From assembly GCF_032854445.1 (NCBI RefSeq), contig NC_088305.1:27674628-27738627 (forward strand): a DNA stretch of 64,000 bases, written 5' to 3'. Below are positions 56,001 through 64,000 of this stretch, in pieces. A program made the translations under genes and the position numbers. Position 1 is the first letter of the stretch. The number at the start of each line of letters is the position of its first letter. Origin of the DNA: Liolophura sinensis (Eukaryota > Mollusca > Polyplacophora > Chitonida > Chitonidae). The notes beneath the pieces are model-generated. The model did no database searches. It was given only the letters and a program-made list of their open reading frames with translations, and was not told the DNA's origin.

Positions 56001-57503
56001 CATGGGTTCAGGTGCTCTTGTGGGAATCGTGGGAACATTTGCTTTCACTCGGATACGCCGCCGAGTTGGACTGGAGAGAACTGGTCTGTTCTCGTTCTCA
56101 GCCGAAATCGCGTGTCTGACACTCTGTGTGGCCTCTATCTGGGCTCCAGGCAGCCCTTTTGACCCTTTCCATTGGCAAGAGAAAAGCCAATCAAACGTCT
56201 CCTTACATTCTTGTAACATGTCTGACACCACAGCCCCTAGTTACCTCCCATTGCCAACACCAATCACTGCCATGAACAGAAATCTCACCAGCTCTACTGA
56301 CCACACAGCTGCAAGATTACAAACATTGACTGCTGACTCAAATGCAACAACGCCTCTGATTTGTCCAACAGAATTTACTGGCCATTCATATTTCTCGATA
56401 GCTTTGCTTATGGCTGGGATAATTTCAGCTAGATTTGGTGAGTCAGTCACATTTTCTCTGCATTGTATTAGCATTTACATTATATTTGTTTATATTGCCT
56501 TATACTGTGTGTTTGTACTGGTCAGTTAGATATATTAGAAAATCTCCAATTACTGTATTTTATGTAAATTTTGGTGTGTAAAAGCTTTTATACCAACACT
56601 TTAAGTTGTTTTCTTTTTTTTGGAAGAAATGAATCCCTATTTAAATCAGTGAATCATGTGAATCAAGCAGAATCAAGCAAAATGTGTCACTTGAAAAATG
56701 CTAAACTTTACAGTGAAGTACTGTGAACAGTAACACTGAAGATCAACGTAATTTCAAATTTTGAATTAAGTGCTGGAATTTAAGAATTTAAGAAATGTCA
56801 TTGTCAGATTTTTCTTTCAATGAAATTCAACTTGGAGTTACCTCCCTTGAACCATATATCGTACTCATTACTCGGTTTTAGGATTTGAAAATTGAAACAT
56901 TTGGTGATACAATATGATTAACAGACTTAAAATTTGCTTCCTGAAGTGAGGAAAAAAGCGTAAGTGATATGAAGTAGGCGTGCAGTTGTAACATTTGTAG
57001 TGGCTGAAATGAAATTCAAGAAAAGCAGTCAACAAATTAAACACTAAAGAAACAGTTGAACATTTTTTTATATCATGTATAAAAATGTGAAACAATGCTT
57101 TTGAAAATATTCTCACTTAACCTTTATTTCCTCTGTTGTTTTTCTAGGTCTTTGGATCTCTGATTTGACTGTGACTCAACTAATGCTTGAAAACGTCATA
57201 GAGACAGAAAGGGGCGTGGTCAACGGCGTTCAGAGTTCACTAAACCAGTTGATGGACATGTTGAAGTTTGCCATTGTTGTGGCTGCCCCGCAACCTGAGC
57301 TGTTTGGAATATTGATTCTCATATCCTTTGCCGCCGTCTCGACCGGAGGAATTTTCTATGCTTCGTACTCTCGCAAAGTCAGGGGTCATCTTTTCCACCC
57401 GGAAAAGCTCAAATGCATCACCGTTTCCAACGGCAACATACACCCTCCAGTGGTTGCCAACAACAACAGCGAAGAAGTTTCTGTGGCACCTCCTGCTGTC
57501 TAA
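46855..57503 (+). CDS. SLC40A1: ferroportin-like iron exporter, copy B (complete)
   Basis: Eight coding exons: 46855-47065, 50309-50376, 50585-50744, 51574-51816, 53105-53320, 53786-54208, 55955-56437 and 57148-57503. Total 2160 bp, 719 residues, with all phases matching. Ferroportin is the plasma-membrane Fe2+ exporter of animals, and this copy keeps its signature segments: LSAWGDRMW (TM1 with the Asp of metal site 1), [44 protein letters not shown] and [14 protein letters not shown]. It is longer than the human protein (571 residues) through a 70-residue basic N-terminus, a longer acidic cytosolic loop and a longer extracellular loop. Human Cys326 corresponds to Asn, His507 to Lys and His43 to Gln, so hepcidin-type control and the second metal site are probably different. 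Introns hold minisatellites and a SINE. Confidence 0.93.
47341..47500 (-). mobile_element. SINE family A, head truncated, intron 1
   Basis: Antisense: TTTATTTACTTGATTGGTGT, ATTTCACTTACACAATGGTG, GGTCCAGCCCGGGGCAAACC, GACCTTCCCACGTACAGCCC. Confidence 0.85.
47950..48600 (+). repeat. 22-bp minisatellite with 176-bp higher-order unit
   Basis: The basic unit is TGTTTTGCATCATTTGGGAC, TG (22 bp). Eight variant units form a 176-bp block holding GGTTTATCTGGCAGTCTGG; the block repeats at exact 176-bp steps (for example 48096, 48272, 48448). It lies in intron 1 of ferroportin B. Frames open on both strands are artefacts. Confidence 0.95.
48601..50164. other. ferroportin B intron 1, unique part
   Basis: No further exon supported. 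A 116-codon + frame at 49175-49525 ([17 protein letters not shown]) is not in phase with flanking exons and shows no known motif. Confidence 0.4.
50165..50262 (-). mobile_element. SINE family A, centre deleted
   Basis: The tail TATTTATTTGATTGGACAAC joins directly to CAGTGAGAGGCGCCTGGGCC and the head CATGCTAACCAGCTTGGCCA, TGGTGGCCCC. It lies just upstream of exon 2 in intron 1 of ferroportin B. Confidence 0.65.
50309..50376 (+). CDS. SLC40A1: ferroportin B exon 2
   Basis: 68 bp. The acceptor is TTTATTTGTTACAG and the donor is GTAAGT at 50377. It reads [22 protein letters not shown], aligning with vertebrate CCGSLADYLTS...LGHSLSTW. Phase 1 in, 0 out. Confidence 0.88.
50585..50744 (+). CDS. SLC40A1: ferroportin B exon 3 (TM1-TM2)
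   Basis: 160 bp. The acceptor is GCGGATTTCAG and the donor is GTAAGC at 50745. It reads [20 protein letters not shown], then [23 protein letters not shown]. The metal-site Asp in GDRMW is present; the next ligand position (vertebrate His43) is Gln. Confidence 0.92.
51574..51816 (+). CDS. SLC40A1: ferroportin B exon 4 (TM3-TM4)
   Basis: 243 bp, phase 1 to 1. The acceptor is TTTTCATTTCTCAG and the donor is GTATGT at 51817. It reads [59 protein letters not shown]. Confidence 0.93.
51871..52108 (+). mobile_element. SINE family A, full length, recent, intron 4
   Basis: Intact head GTGGCTCAGTTGGTTAGCGC and body. It ends CGTAAAAT without the usual ATAAA tail. ACATGTACTAG at 51860-51870 and ACATGTGCTAG at 52109-52119 form an 11-bp target-site duplication with one mismatch. 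Not present in copy A. Confidence 0.92.
52140..52440 (+). repeat. ~21-bp degenerate minisatellite
   Basis: Loose units CCAGTAGTGAACCAGTATTG in intron 4 of ferroportin B, starting just behind the SINE. Confidence 0.85.
53105..53320 (+). CDS. SLC40A1: ferroportin B exon 5 (TM5 region)
   Basis: 216 bp, phase 1 to 1. The acceptor is TCTGTTCTATTCGCAG and the donor is GTGATT at 53321. It reads [57 protein letters not shown]. It is near-identical to copy A at the DNA level in its first 80 bp. Confidence 0.94.
53786..54208 (+). CDS. SLC40A1: ferroportin B exon 6 (cytosolic loop and TM7)
   Basis: 423 bp, phase 1 to 1. The acceptor is AATATATATTGAAAG after a T-rich tract and the donor is GTGGGA at 54209. 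The acidic loop ([20 protein letters not shown]) is followed by [44 protein letters not shown]. Asn replaces the hepcidin-binding Cys. Confidence 0.9.
54375..55375 (+). repeat. ~51-bp minisatellite, about 19 copies, intron 6
   Basis: Units GTAAGCAAAATCACACACAT, TGAGACAATCAAAAGCACC, GCCAATTTCAAA. Types alternate (CACACATTGAG with GCACC; CACGCAAACTGAG with ATCACGGCC), giving a higher-order pattern of about 4 units. Antisense frames up to 219 codons here are repeat artefacts. Many units carry AAGGTAAGC or AAAGTAAGC, which are 5' splice-site-like. Confidence 0.95.
55726..55900 (+). mobile_element. MITE-like element, family 1, intron 6
   Basis: Left GAATTTCACCTAAAGTTAG; interior GCCTTAAAATGATATTTTTG, AGTAAGAAATTAATGAACTT, AATGTGTCACTTGAAAAA; right CTTAAATACAGTG. 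It ends about 55 bp before exon 7 of ferroportin B. Confidence 0.7.
55955..56437 (+). CDS. SLC40A1: ferroportin B exon 7 (TM8-TM9)
   Basis: 483 bp, phase 1 to 1. The acceptor is TTGCCACTCTGCAG and the donor is GTGAGT at 56438. It reads [54 protein letters not shown], then a Ser/Thr/Asn-rich extracellular loop with NXS/T sites (NMSDT, NLTSS, NATT), then [15 protein letters not shown]. Its intact frame shows what copy A lost. Confidence 0.94.
56552..56742 (+). mobile_element. MITE-like element, family 1, intron 7
   Basis: Left TTACTGTATTTTATGTAAAT; interior CCAACACTTTAAGTTGTTTT, GTGAATCAAGCAGAATCAAG, AATGTGTCACTTGAAAAATG; right CTAAACTTTACAGTGAAGTA, CTGTG. Second family 1 copy within ferroportin B, in intron 7. 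Confidence 0.7.
57148..57503 (+). CDS. SLC40A1: ferroportin B exon 8 (TM10-TM12, C-terminus)
   Basis: The acceptor is TTGTTTTTCTAG; a TAA stop lies at 57501-57503. It reads [60 protein letters not shown], then a polar tail ending [11 protein letters not shown]. Lys stands at the human His507 position. Confidence 0.94.
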
Positions 57504-57730
57504 TTGACAGCTGAATTCAGGGACGAAAACTCAAAAAGGAGATTAAATTTTTAAGTTTTGAGTGAATATTGAAGAAATGCAGTTTTGGTCAGCTTCAAGA
57601 GAAAAGTAACCTTCTGCTGTGGTGTTAGATTTTTCTTTTCTCTTTTTGTGTTGTTCATGAGCTATTGTTATCTTTCCTGGGTCTTTAAAGGAATTTTTAT
57701 CATTCAGAATAAATTTTTCCAACGGTGAGT
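57504..57730 (+). other. SLC40A1: 3' UTR of ferroportin B
   Basis: Follows the TAA stop. It contains CAGAATAAATTTTTCC with a GTG/TGTGTG-rich stretch about 20-40 bases further on, a normal cleavage context. A longer 3' UTR cannot be excluded. Confidence 0.55.
57708..57713 (+). terminator. poly(A) signal of ferroportin B
   Basis: AATAAA 205 bases after the stop codon, followed by GT-rich sequence (TTATGTGTGTAATCC). Confidence 0.55.
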
Positions 57731-58319
57731 CAACTTATGTGTGTAATCCCCCACAAACTTAGGTGTTTTGTGAGGCTTGTTTTATGATCAATACAGCCTT
57801 TTTATTATGGATGAAAAGTCCAGCCAGTTTGAAAGCGGTGTTTGTCAACCAGAATGAGTACCGTAATTCTTCAACCTTTTTGCATGTTTGTAAGGTGCTT
57901 ATTCAGGCATATTCTGTGTAGACTGATATAATTACACTTTCTATGAAAACCCTGGAATTGGCCTATCCCACTAATATAGTTTTGTCTCCAAAATCAAGTT
58001 AGAATGTGCATTAATTGCACTGAAAGTTGCTCTTTCATGTGTGAAAAGGTGGGGGAATCAGGGTATGTGCAAAAGAGGAATTGCCATATCCTTGTTAAAA
58101 AAGAAACCTTTTTTAAGTTGCAGATGCTCTGTCTGTTGATTTGTCAGTCGTGTGCACTTGTTAGTTTGATGGGAATTGTTAACATTGTGATGATGTTATC
58201 TGGAACAATCTGAAAATCCAAAACAAAAAAATTGTTGTTGTTGACATTTTTGAATTCATGGCGCGATTTGGTGACTTACATGTATGTACCTCTCATTTGA
58301 ATTTTCTTACTTTCGAAGT

Positions 58320-59165
58320 AAGTTTCAAGTTGTATTAATTGGTCAGTGTGAACGTAAAAATTAAATGAGACTAGCGCGGCTATTAAACTGCCATTGTAGT
58401 GTAAGGCCCTTAATATTGATGTAGTGTGAGGCCTTTTATTGATATAGTGTGAGGCCCTTATCAATATATAGTGAGGCCCTTATCAGTGTAGAGTGAGGCT
58501 TCTTGCTGTCTTCGAAAGTAAGTATTTTCTAAGTTTCAAGTTGTATTAATTGGTCATTGTGAACGTAAAAATTAAATGAGACTAGCATGGCTAGTATACT
58601 GCCATTGTAGTGCAAAACCCTTAATATTGATGTAGTGTGAGGCCTTTTATTGATATAGTGAGGCCCTCATCAATGTAGAGTGAGGCCCTTTATTGATATA
58701 GTGTGAGTATGAGGCCCTTATCAATATATAGTGAGGCCCTTATCAGTGTAGAATGAGGCTTCTTGCTGTCTTTGAAAGTAAGTATTTTCTAAGTTTCAAG
58801 TTGTATTAATTGGTCATTGTGAACGTAAAAATTAAATGAGACTAGCATGGCTATTATACTGCCAGTGTAGTGCAAAGCCCTTAATATCAATGTAGTGTGA
58901 GACCTTTTATTGATATAGTGTGAGGCCCTTATCAATATATAGTGAGGCCCTTATCAGTGTAGAGTGAGGCCCTCATCCATGTAGCGTGAGGCCCTTTATT
59001 GATGTAATGTGAGTATGAAGCCCTTATCAAAGTAATGTGAGGCCCTTATCAATGTACCGTGAGGACCTCATCAGTGTTGAGTGAGGCCCTCCTCAATGTA
59101 GCCTGAGGCCCTTTATTGATATAGTGTGAGTATGAGGCCCTTATTAGTGAAGAGTGAGGCCCTCG
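58320..59165 (+). repeat. compound repeat: GTGAGGCCCTTATCA units
   Basis: Short units TAGTGTGAGGCCCTTATCAA (about 20 bp) alternate with a ~70-bp block (GTTTCAAGTTGTATTAATTG, TGAACGTAAAAATTAAATGA, GACTAGCATGGCTA) that occurs three times near 58322, 58532 and 58792. The whole is a higher-order array. Confidence 0.9.
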
Positions 59166-61195
59166 TCAGTATAGCTTGAAAGCTCTTATTGTTCCATCAT
59201 ACGCAAAGTAAATATGGATATTATCAGTTATGTCCATTTGTCTGATATGTATAAATATTAGTATTATAAAGATGTTGCATGTTCTTAGGCATGGTTTTTG
59301 ATCATGAATGAGTTTGTTATAAATAACTTGCAAGAGTGTTTTATGAGTATGATGAGTTTTGAGATCACATATTACTTGTGACAGCAAAACATCATTGGGC
59401 AGGCAGCTGAACTTTGTTTTTGTCAAGTAACCTACAATGTACTTCAATATATACATTCAGTGTACATGTAATAATATGTATGTACAATATACATATACTG
59501 TAATACAATATATACGTACAGTGTGATTGTAATACATTGTACATGTAGAATGTAATACAATATGTACAAGGTAATACAGTGTATGTGAACATACCCCTAC
59601 ACAGAATATATCTGTACCCCATGTGACCCTTGTTGTCCAATGAACTAATAGTTTCATGTTATTTTATTCCCAGTAGTGTAGTGTAATTGTAGTGTGACAC
59701 GTAAAATGTAATTTGCAGTGCCATATATCATTCGTAGTGACATACACTGTACATACTTTTTAGTGCTCATTGTTTGTTATCTGCAGTGCTGCTCGTCATT
59801 TTCAGTTTGCTATTCACTCAAGTATTCAGTTTTTTTTTAAATTCCTGCATGCTATAGTGCTAAAGTTGTACATACATCTGTTGTAATCGCATTTCTTACA
59901 TCACCTTCCCAATCCAGCTCTATCGATCAACTTCCAAATTTTTGTTTATTGATGAGTTTTGATTGAACCCTTCATTGCAACTGTAACCAAAAATATCTTC
60001 AATAGGAATATTGAAGTGCAAACTGCCAAAATACTTCTACTGACAACTGTGAAACCTCATTGACCAAAATAAAGTCAGTGACTTGCAAAGTCATCAGTAG
60101 CATTTATTCTTTTTTGTCCCAAAAACTTTTAAGTTAACGTTTTAACACCTAGCTTTTCATTTCAGCTAAAAATATCCAAAACAGTTTAAACTTACTGTAT
60201 ATCTTACGTCTAACTCCTGGAATGATTTCATGCCAGAAAGTCTATTTTCTGCTGACGGCATATTTGATATACATATATTAAACTGAATGATTTTTTGAAA
60301 TGATTTCCTGTAAATTTTTAACTTGACCTGTTTGGCAGTGCAGAATAAATATGACATGAAAGAAAAAAGAATCGTTTGATTATATTATGCATGTTTGGTT
60401 ATGGGTCTGGGTCGTTGTATATTGTTGGTAAAACAACAAAATACTTAATTTGAAAAATCAATTTTTTCATTTTCCTTTGTTTGTTAACAACCATAATGTC
60501 ATTATGTTTTTATACACAAGTTTCTGTCAAAGTAAAAGTTTAAAATTTAATTGTTTTTTTTTTTTTTTTTGAAAAACATGTATTTGAGACAATGGCAGGT
60601 TTCCATGCTGATTCACCTGTGCCGTGAGTGTGGGAAGATATTAGAACTATTCCTGGTTATTTTAGAATTATTTAGAATATTAGTTTTGGGATACTTTTCA
60701 AGTTCAATTTTTGTGTGAATATGGGATGAAATAATGTGTCTATGTAGTTTATAAAATTTCTGAAAGTAAAAACGATATCTACGATAAGAAGTTTGTGATA
60801 CTTTATAATATTAGCATAGTATTCATATATTACCATACCTAATTAATGCACTTTTTCTGTTTTTCTCTTTTAAATACTAGTTTATATGTTTAGTTTTTTG
60901 GTATGTTGAGATTTTAGTATGTATGTACGTGTATATATAATTTTTGTCTATAAAAATACATCTATATATATATTGCATTGTAAGGTCGCTGAGTGCACAT
61001 GAATGTGAAAAAGACTATAGCTTTAGTTTTAGCTATGGTACTTTTAATATACATATTATCAGGAGTAATATGCTTCATGTGTCAAACTTCACAAACTTTT
61101 TAACATTTTTGTGAGCGATACATTTTTAAGGAGGAGGCTATGCATAGTTTACAACATAAGATGTGAACAATAAAGAAACAGTCTACTACCAATAT
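59166..61195. other. AT-rich 3' flank, no gene seen
   Basis: A degenerate GTAATACAATATATACGTAC repeat at 59460-59600 and a poly-T run near 60556-60573. No supported exon. AATAAA motifs occur (for example 60067), so alternative 3' ends of copy B are possible. Confidence 0.4.
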
Positions 61196-61197
61196 GT

Positions 61198-61435
61198 ATA
61201 TTAAATGGTTACACGGGACTCTAAAGAAACTAAATTTTGCCTCCAAAAAAATTGCATTTTTTGATGCAAATATATGGCATAAAATATTTTTTGCTGAGAT
61301 ACATGTTTTTCCTGAAGGATATTTGACCCTACTTCCAAACAAACCCCCCAAAATGCCTTTTTTAGATCAGTACGACGTTCAGAATCCAGAGAAATGAGTA
61401 TCTTGTTGATTAAATTTTAGGTCATTTACAGTTTT
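61198..61435 (+). mobile_element. MITE-like element, family 2
   Basis: GGTTACACGGGACTC, AAATTTTGCCTCC, AAATTGCATTTTTTGATGC, CATAAAATATTTTTTGCTG, and the right end AAATTTTAGGTCATTTAC, which is the exact inverse of the left end of the copy at 17576. Confidence 0.7.
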
Positions 61436-61630
61436 AAACCTGCAGTGCCGATTTTCAACATTCTTCATCCATCCATTGGAGTCAATAGTTTACTCATGTT
61501 TTAAAATATACTGTAGAAATGTTGGATGAAATATAATTGTGTACGGTTTAGTATTATTCCCCTTGTTACGTGTATTACTGCTACATGTACTCTTGTATAT
61601 CGTGATATTATGTACAGCTGTATCCGATGC

Positions 61631-61636
61631 TGAATA
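61631..61636 (+). terminator. possible distal poly(A) signal
   Basis: GATGCTGAATAAACTTGG near 61630 resembles a poly(A) site, about 4.1 kb after the ferroportin B stop. It could be a distal end of that transcript or belong to nothing. Confidence 0.2.
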
Positions 61637-61684
61637 AACTTGGAGCTCATATTCGCTCTTAAAATATGTTCACATGGTCTGCTC

Positions 61685-61835
61685 AGCTTGGAAAAGGTGG
61701 CAAGGATAAAGTGTGTTTCCCCTGTTCAGCTTTGGAAAACCTGGCAAGCAAAAAGTGTGTTTCATGTTTCAGCTTTGGAAAACCTGGCAAGCATATAGAG
61801 TGTTTCACGTTTCAGCTTTGGAAAACCTGGCAAGG
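61685..61835 (+). repeat. ~42-bp repeat, 3.5 copies
   Basis: CAGCTTTGGAAAACCTGGCA, AGCAAAAAGTGTGTTTCATG, TTT units. Confidence 0.9.
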
Positions 61836-62238
61836 TGTTTCCCATCCTCGCATTGGCAGCTTCGGTGGTTGAGATACTTAATGACCTGTTTGGAACATAC
61901 AGCAAGTGATGTGCCCTTTTATCAATTTGGGGGCTGATTAAAACTTGTAGGCAATACGATGTACAGATACATGTACAATAATGTTAGGCAGCATGCAAGA
62001 TGCAACAATAGACTGCTCAAGTGGTCAAGATTTGTCAACTGCTATTGTGGCACCAGTCCGCTACAAGCAAAACCTGGGAGTGTGGGAATCTGCAAGTTTC
62101 TGCCTGGCCTAAGACCAGGATTGAGCCTACATCCCATAGAAAAGGAAAGAAAGAGGTTAAGCAATAGTGTATAGGGCCAAATGTCACCGATTTGAGACTT
62201 GCAATGCCCAGCAGCCATATACGTATGACATTCAGGGT

Positions 62239-62652
62239 ACAGCAAGCGTGACCCAGGAGCCTTTCACCAATGCGGTAGCTATCATGTATTTCGTATATAC
62301 ATATCATATTCAGTTCACAGCAAGCGTGACCCAGGAGCCTTTCACCAATGCGGTAGCTATCATGTATTTCGTATATACATATCATATTCAGTTCACAGCA
62401 AGCGTGACCCAGGAGGCTTTCACCAATGCGGTAGCTGTCATGTATTTCGTATATACATATCATAGTCAGTTCACAGCAAGCGTGACCCGGGAGGCTTTCA
62501 CCAATGCGGTAGCTATCATGTATTTCGTATATACATATCATATTCAGTTCACAGCAAGCGTGACCCAGGAGGCTTTCACCAATGCGGTAGCTGTCATGTA
62601 TTTCGTATATACATATCATATTCAGTTCACAGCAAGCGTGACCCAGGAGCCA
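62239..62652 (+). repeat. 78-bp tandem repeat built from a SINE fragment
   Basis: Units start ACAGCAAGCGTGACCCAGGA at 62239, 62317, 62395, 62473, 62551 and 62629. Each contains GTGACCCAGGAGCC, TTTCACCAATGCGGTAGCT, close to the SINE family A head (AATGACCCAGGAGCCTCTCA, CCAATGCGGTCGCTGTGAG), fused to an AT-rich ATGTATTTCGTATATACATA. 78 is divisible by 3, so both strands carry long open frames (26-residue repeats). Confidence 0.95.
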
Positions 62653-63262
62653 AAGTCCAAACAGCGTCAATTTATCAGAGCGGTCCAGTATCTTAATATG
62701 ATGGCCACCAGGTGAGTTAGGTTAGAGGTGCCTATGTTTAGTCACCTTGGCTATTATGTTCCCTGCCCATACCCCCCCTTCCCCCCCCGCTTCCCCTCAC
62801 CACCACCACACACACACACAATTGCCCACTCCCGCCCCATCATACAAAGGGTCCCTCATTGCTTAGCCATGAAGTCTGTAGAGAACCTGTGCAGCACAAT
62901 AACTCAGCGATGTAAAATACAAGGTGTCTGTAAGCAGGGGTGCAAAGTACATATCCGTGAAGCCACCCCGCAAAGTAGACCTGTACATGTAGCGTAGACT
63001 ATGAGATGGTGACAGTCATAATAGGCAGTTATATGTACATGTAGATAAGGTGATCCCAGGCTCAACACAACTCGTTATTACAACATCAACGGAAAAAAAA
63101 AAAAAAAAAAAAAAGAGAGAGAGAGAAATTTGCAGCTACAGTATACAAAACTGTTACTGGATGTGGCCCTTTAATTTTCTGCTCTAACTCAGCCACACTA
63201 TAGTAAACCCTTGCCAGTACGTATTGTGTATGTGTACGGCTACATGTAATCTAACAAATCAG
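62653..63262. other. no gene seen
   Basis: Pyrimidine-rich tract with (CA)n at 62770-62820 and an A run plus GAGAGA near 63092-63125. Confidence 0.45.
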
Positions 63263-63412
63263 GGCCTCCGTGGCTCAGTTGGATAGCGCACTAGCGCAAC
63301 GTAATGTAATGACCCAAGGAGCCTCTCACTAACGCGGTTGCTGTCGTATAAGTGAAATATTCTTCAGAATGGCGTAAAACTCTAATCAAAAAAATAAATA
63401 AATAATCTAACA
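63263..63412 (+). mobile_element. SINE family A, centre deleted
   Basis: The head GGGCCTCCGTGGCTCAGTTG, GATAGCGCACTAGCGC and CTCTCACTAACGCGGTTGCT jumps straight to GTCGTATAAGTGAAATATTC, TTCAGAATGGCGTAAAAC and an AAATAAATAAAT tail, losing about 130 bp. Confidence 0.88.
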
Positions 63413-63439
63413 AATCTGATTTTCTCCTATTATAATGGA

Positions 63440-63765
63440 TTGCTTTGGAGATCCAGGATCAATCCCGGGTCTGGTCGTACTAGACTTTAAAAATGTGACT
63501 TGTTGCTGCCTTACTTGGCACTCACCACTGAGATGTTTGAGCATGGAAACACGTTTGGTTGGCCCGGTGTCAGTATAATGTGACTGGGTTGGGTGTCATG
63601 TCTGGAGTCTTCCGCCTGATACTTTAGTGAGGGCAGCATTTCAGTGACATGGACGCGCCCTGCCACAAGAAGACCGTACGCACGTATGTGCACACTTAAC
63701 AACTCCACATGATCATATGATTAAAAAATTAAGTACGATGTTAAACCCCAAGTATTCATTCCTAT
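63440..63765 (+). mobile_element. SINE family B, diverged
   Basis: Starts in the B-box region (GATCCAGGATCAATCCCGGG). It has a diverged centre (GCCTTACTTGGCACTCACCA, GGCCCGGTGTCAGTATAATG) and the tail CATATGATTAAAAAATTAAG, TACGATGTTAAACCCC. Confidence 0.75.
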
Positions 63766-64000
63766 TCAAATAACCTTTTTAAACTGCACTGTTTTATCCC
63801 CATCTCATACAAACTCAGCAGATTGTGGAAACGATCATCCATGTATCCTGTTGTTTTTACACGCGGAGACATGGACAGCTGACATCAGGCATGTTCAGGC
63901 CCCTTAACCTTTTTTTTAACCTTTTCCTTTTCAAAGAAATGGACATATTTTGGGGAGCGGGCCATGGTTGCTGCAAAAATGCATAAAATAATTCATCTTG

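Noticed and set aside
62035-62715. Frames of 182 (+) and 211 (-) codons
   Set aside because: Both come from a 78-bp tandem repeat divisible by three; no gene signs.

Overview
The window is nuclear DNA of an invertebrate animal, most likely a lophotrochozoan (a mollusc or a close relative). The grounds are GT-AG introns, a metal transporter of the animal ferroportin (SLC40) type, many tRNA-headed SINEs, short inverted-repeat DNA elements, and minisatellites in nearly every intron and spacer. Nothing suggests bacteria or an organelle. The phylum call is inference; no species can be named from this sequence alone.

The clear protein-coding content is a tandem pair of ferroportin-like iron exporters, both on the + strand. 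Copy B (coding exons 46855-57503, eight exons, about 719 codons) is complete, with start codon, matched splice phases, stop and a poly(A) signal. Copy A (recognised exons 14316-20706) has seven of the same eight exons at the same intron positions and phases. I could not find its first coding exon. Its exon 7 carries a 5-bp tandem duplication at 19593-19602 that breaks the reading frame. Both copies have Asn where vertebrate ferroportin has the hepcidin-binding Cys, and Lys at the partner His. Copy A has also lost the Asp of the other metal site. Exon 5 of the two copies is far more alike at the DNA level than the other exons, which suggests gene conversion.

Layout: 1-3252, three in-phase exons of a protein-kinase domain (ATP-binding lobe to helix E) with odd key residues and no catalytic-loop exon found after them. 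3.7-14.2 kb, repeats: SINEs, several minisatellites, a decayed DIRS-like reverse-transcriptase piece (7.7-8.3 kb) and a decayed non-LTR retrotransposon (12.0-13.1 kb). 14.3-20.7 kb, ferroportin copy A. 20.7-46.8 kb, a gene-poor spacer with SINEs, MITE-like elements, large minisatellites (31.7-32.6, 36.5-37.4 and 40.3-41.7 kb) and a small TATA-driven exon with a signal peptide (29951-30078). 46.9-57.5 kb, ferroportin copy B, with large tandem arrays in introns 1 and 6. 57.5-64 kb, its 3' flank with a compound repeat array, more elements, and a tandem array built from a SINE fragment.

Exon limits come from reading frame, splice consensus and comparison of the two copies; no transcript data were available. 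Family assignments rest on remembered family motifs, not on searches.
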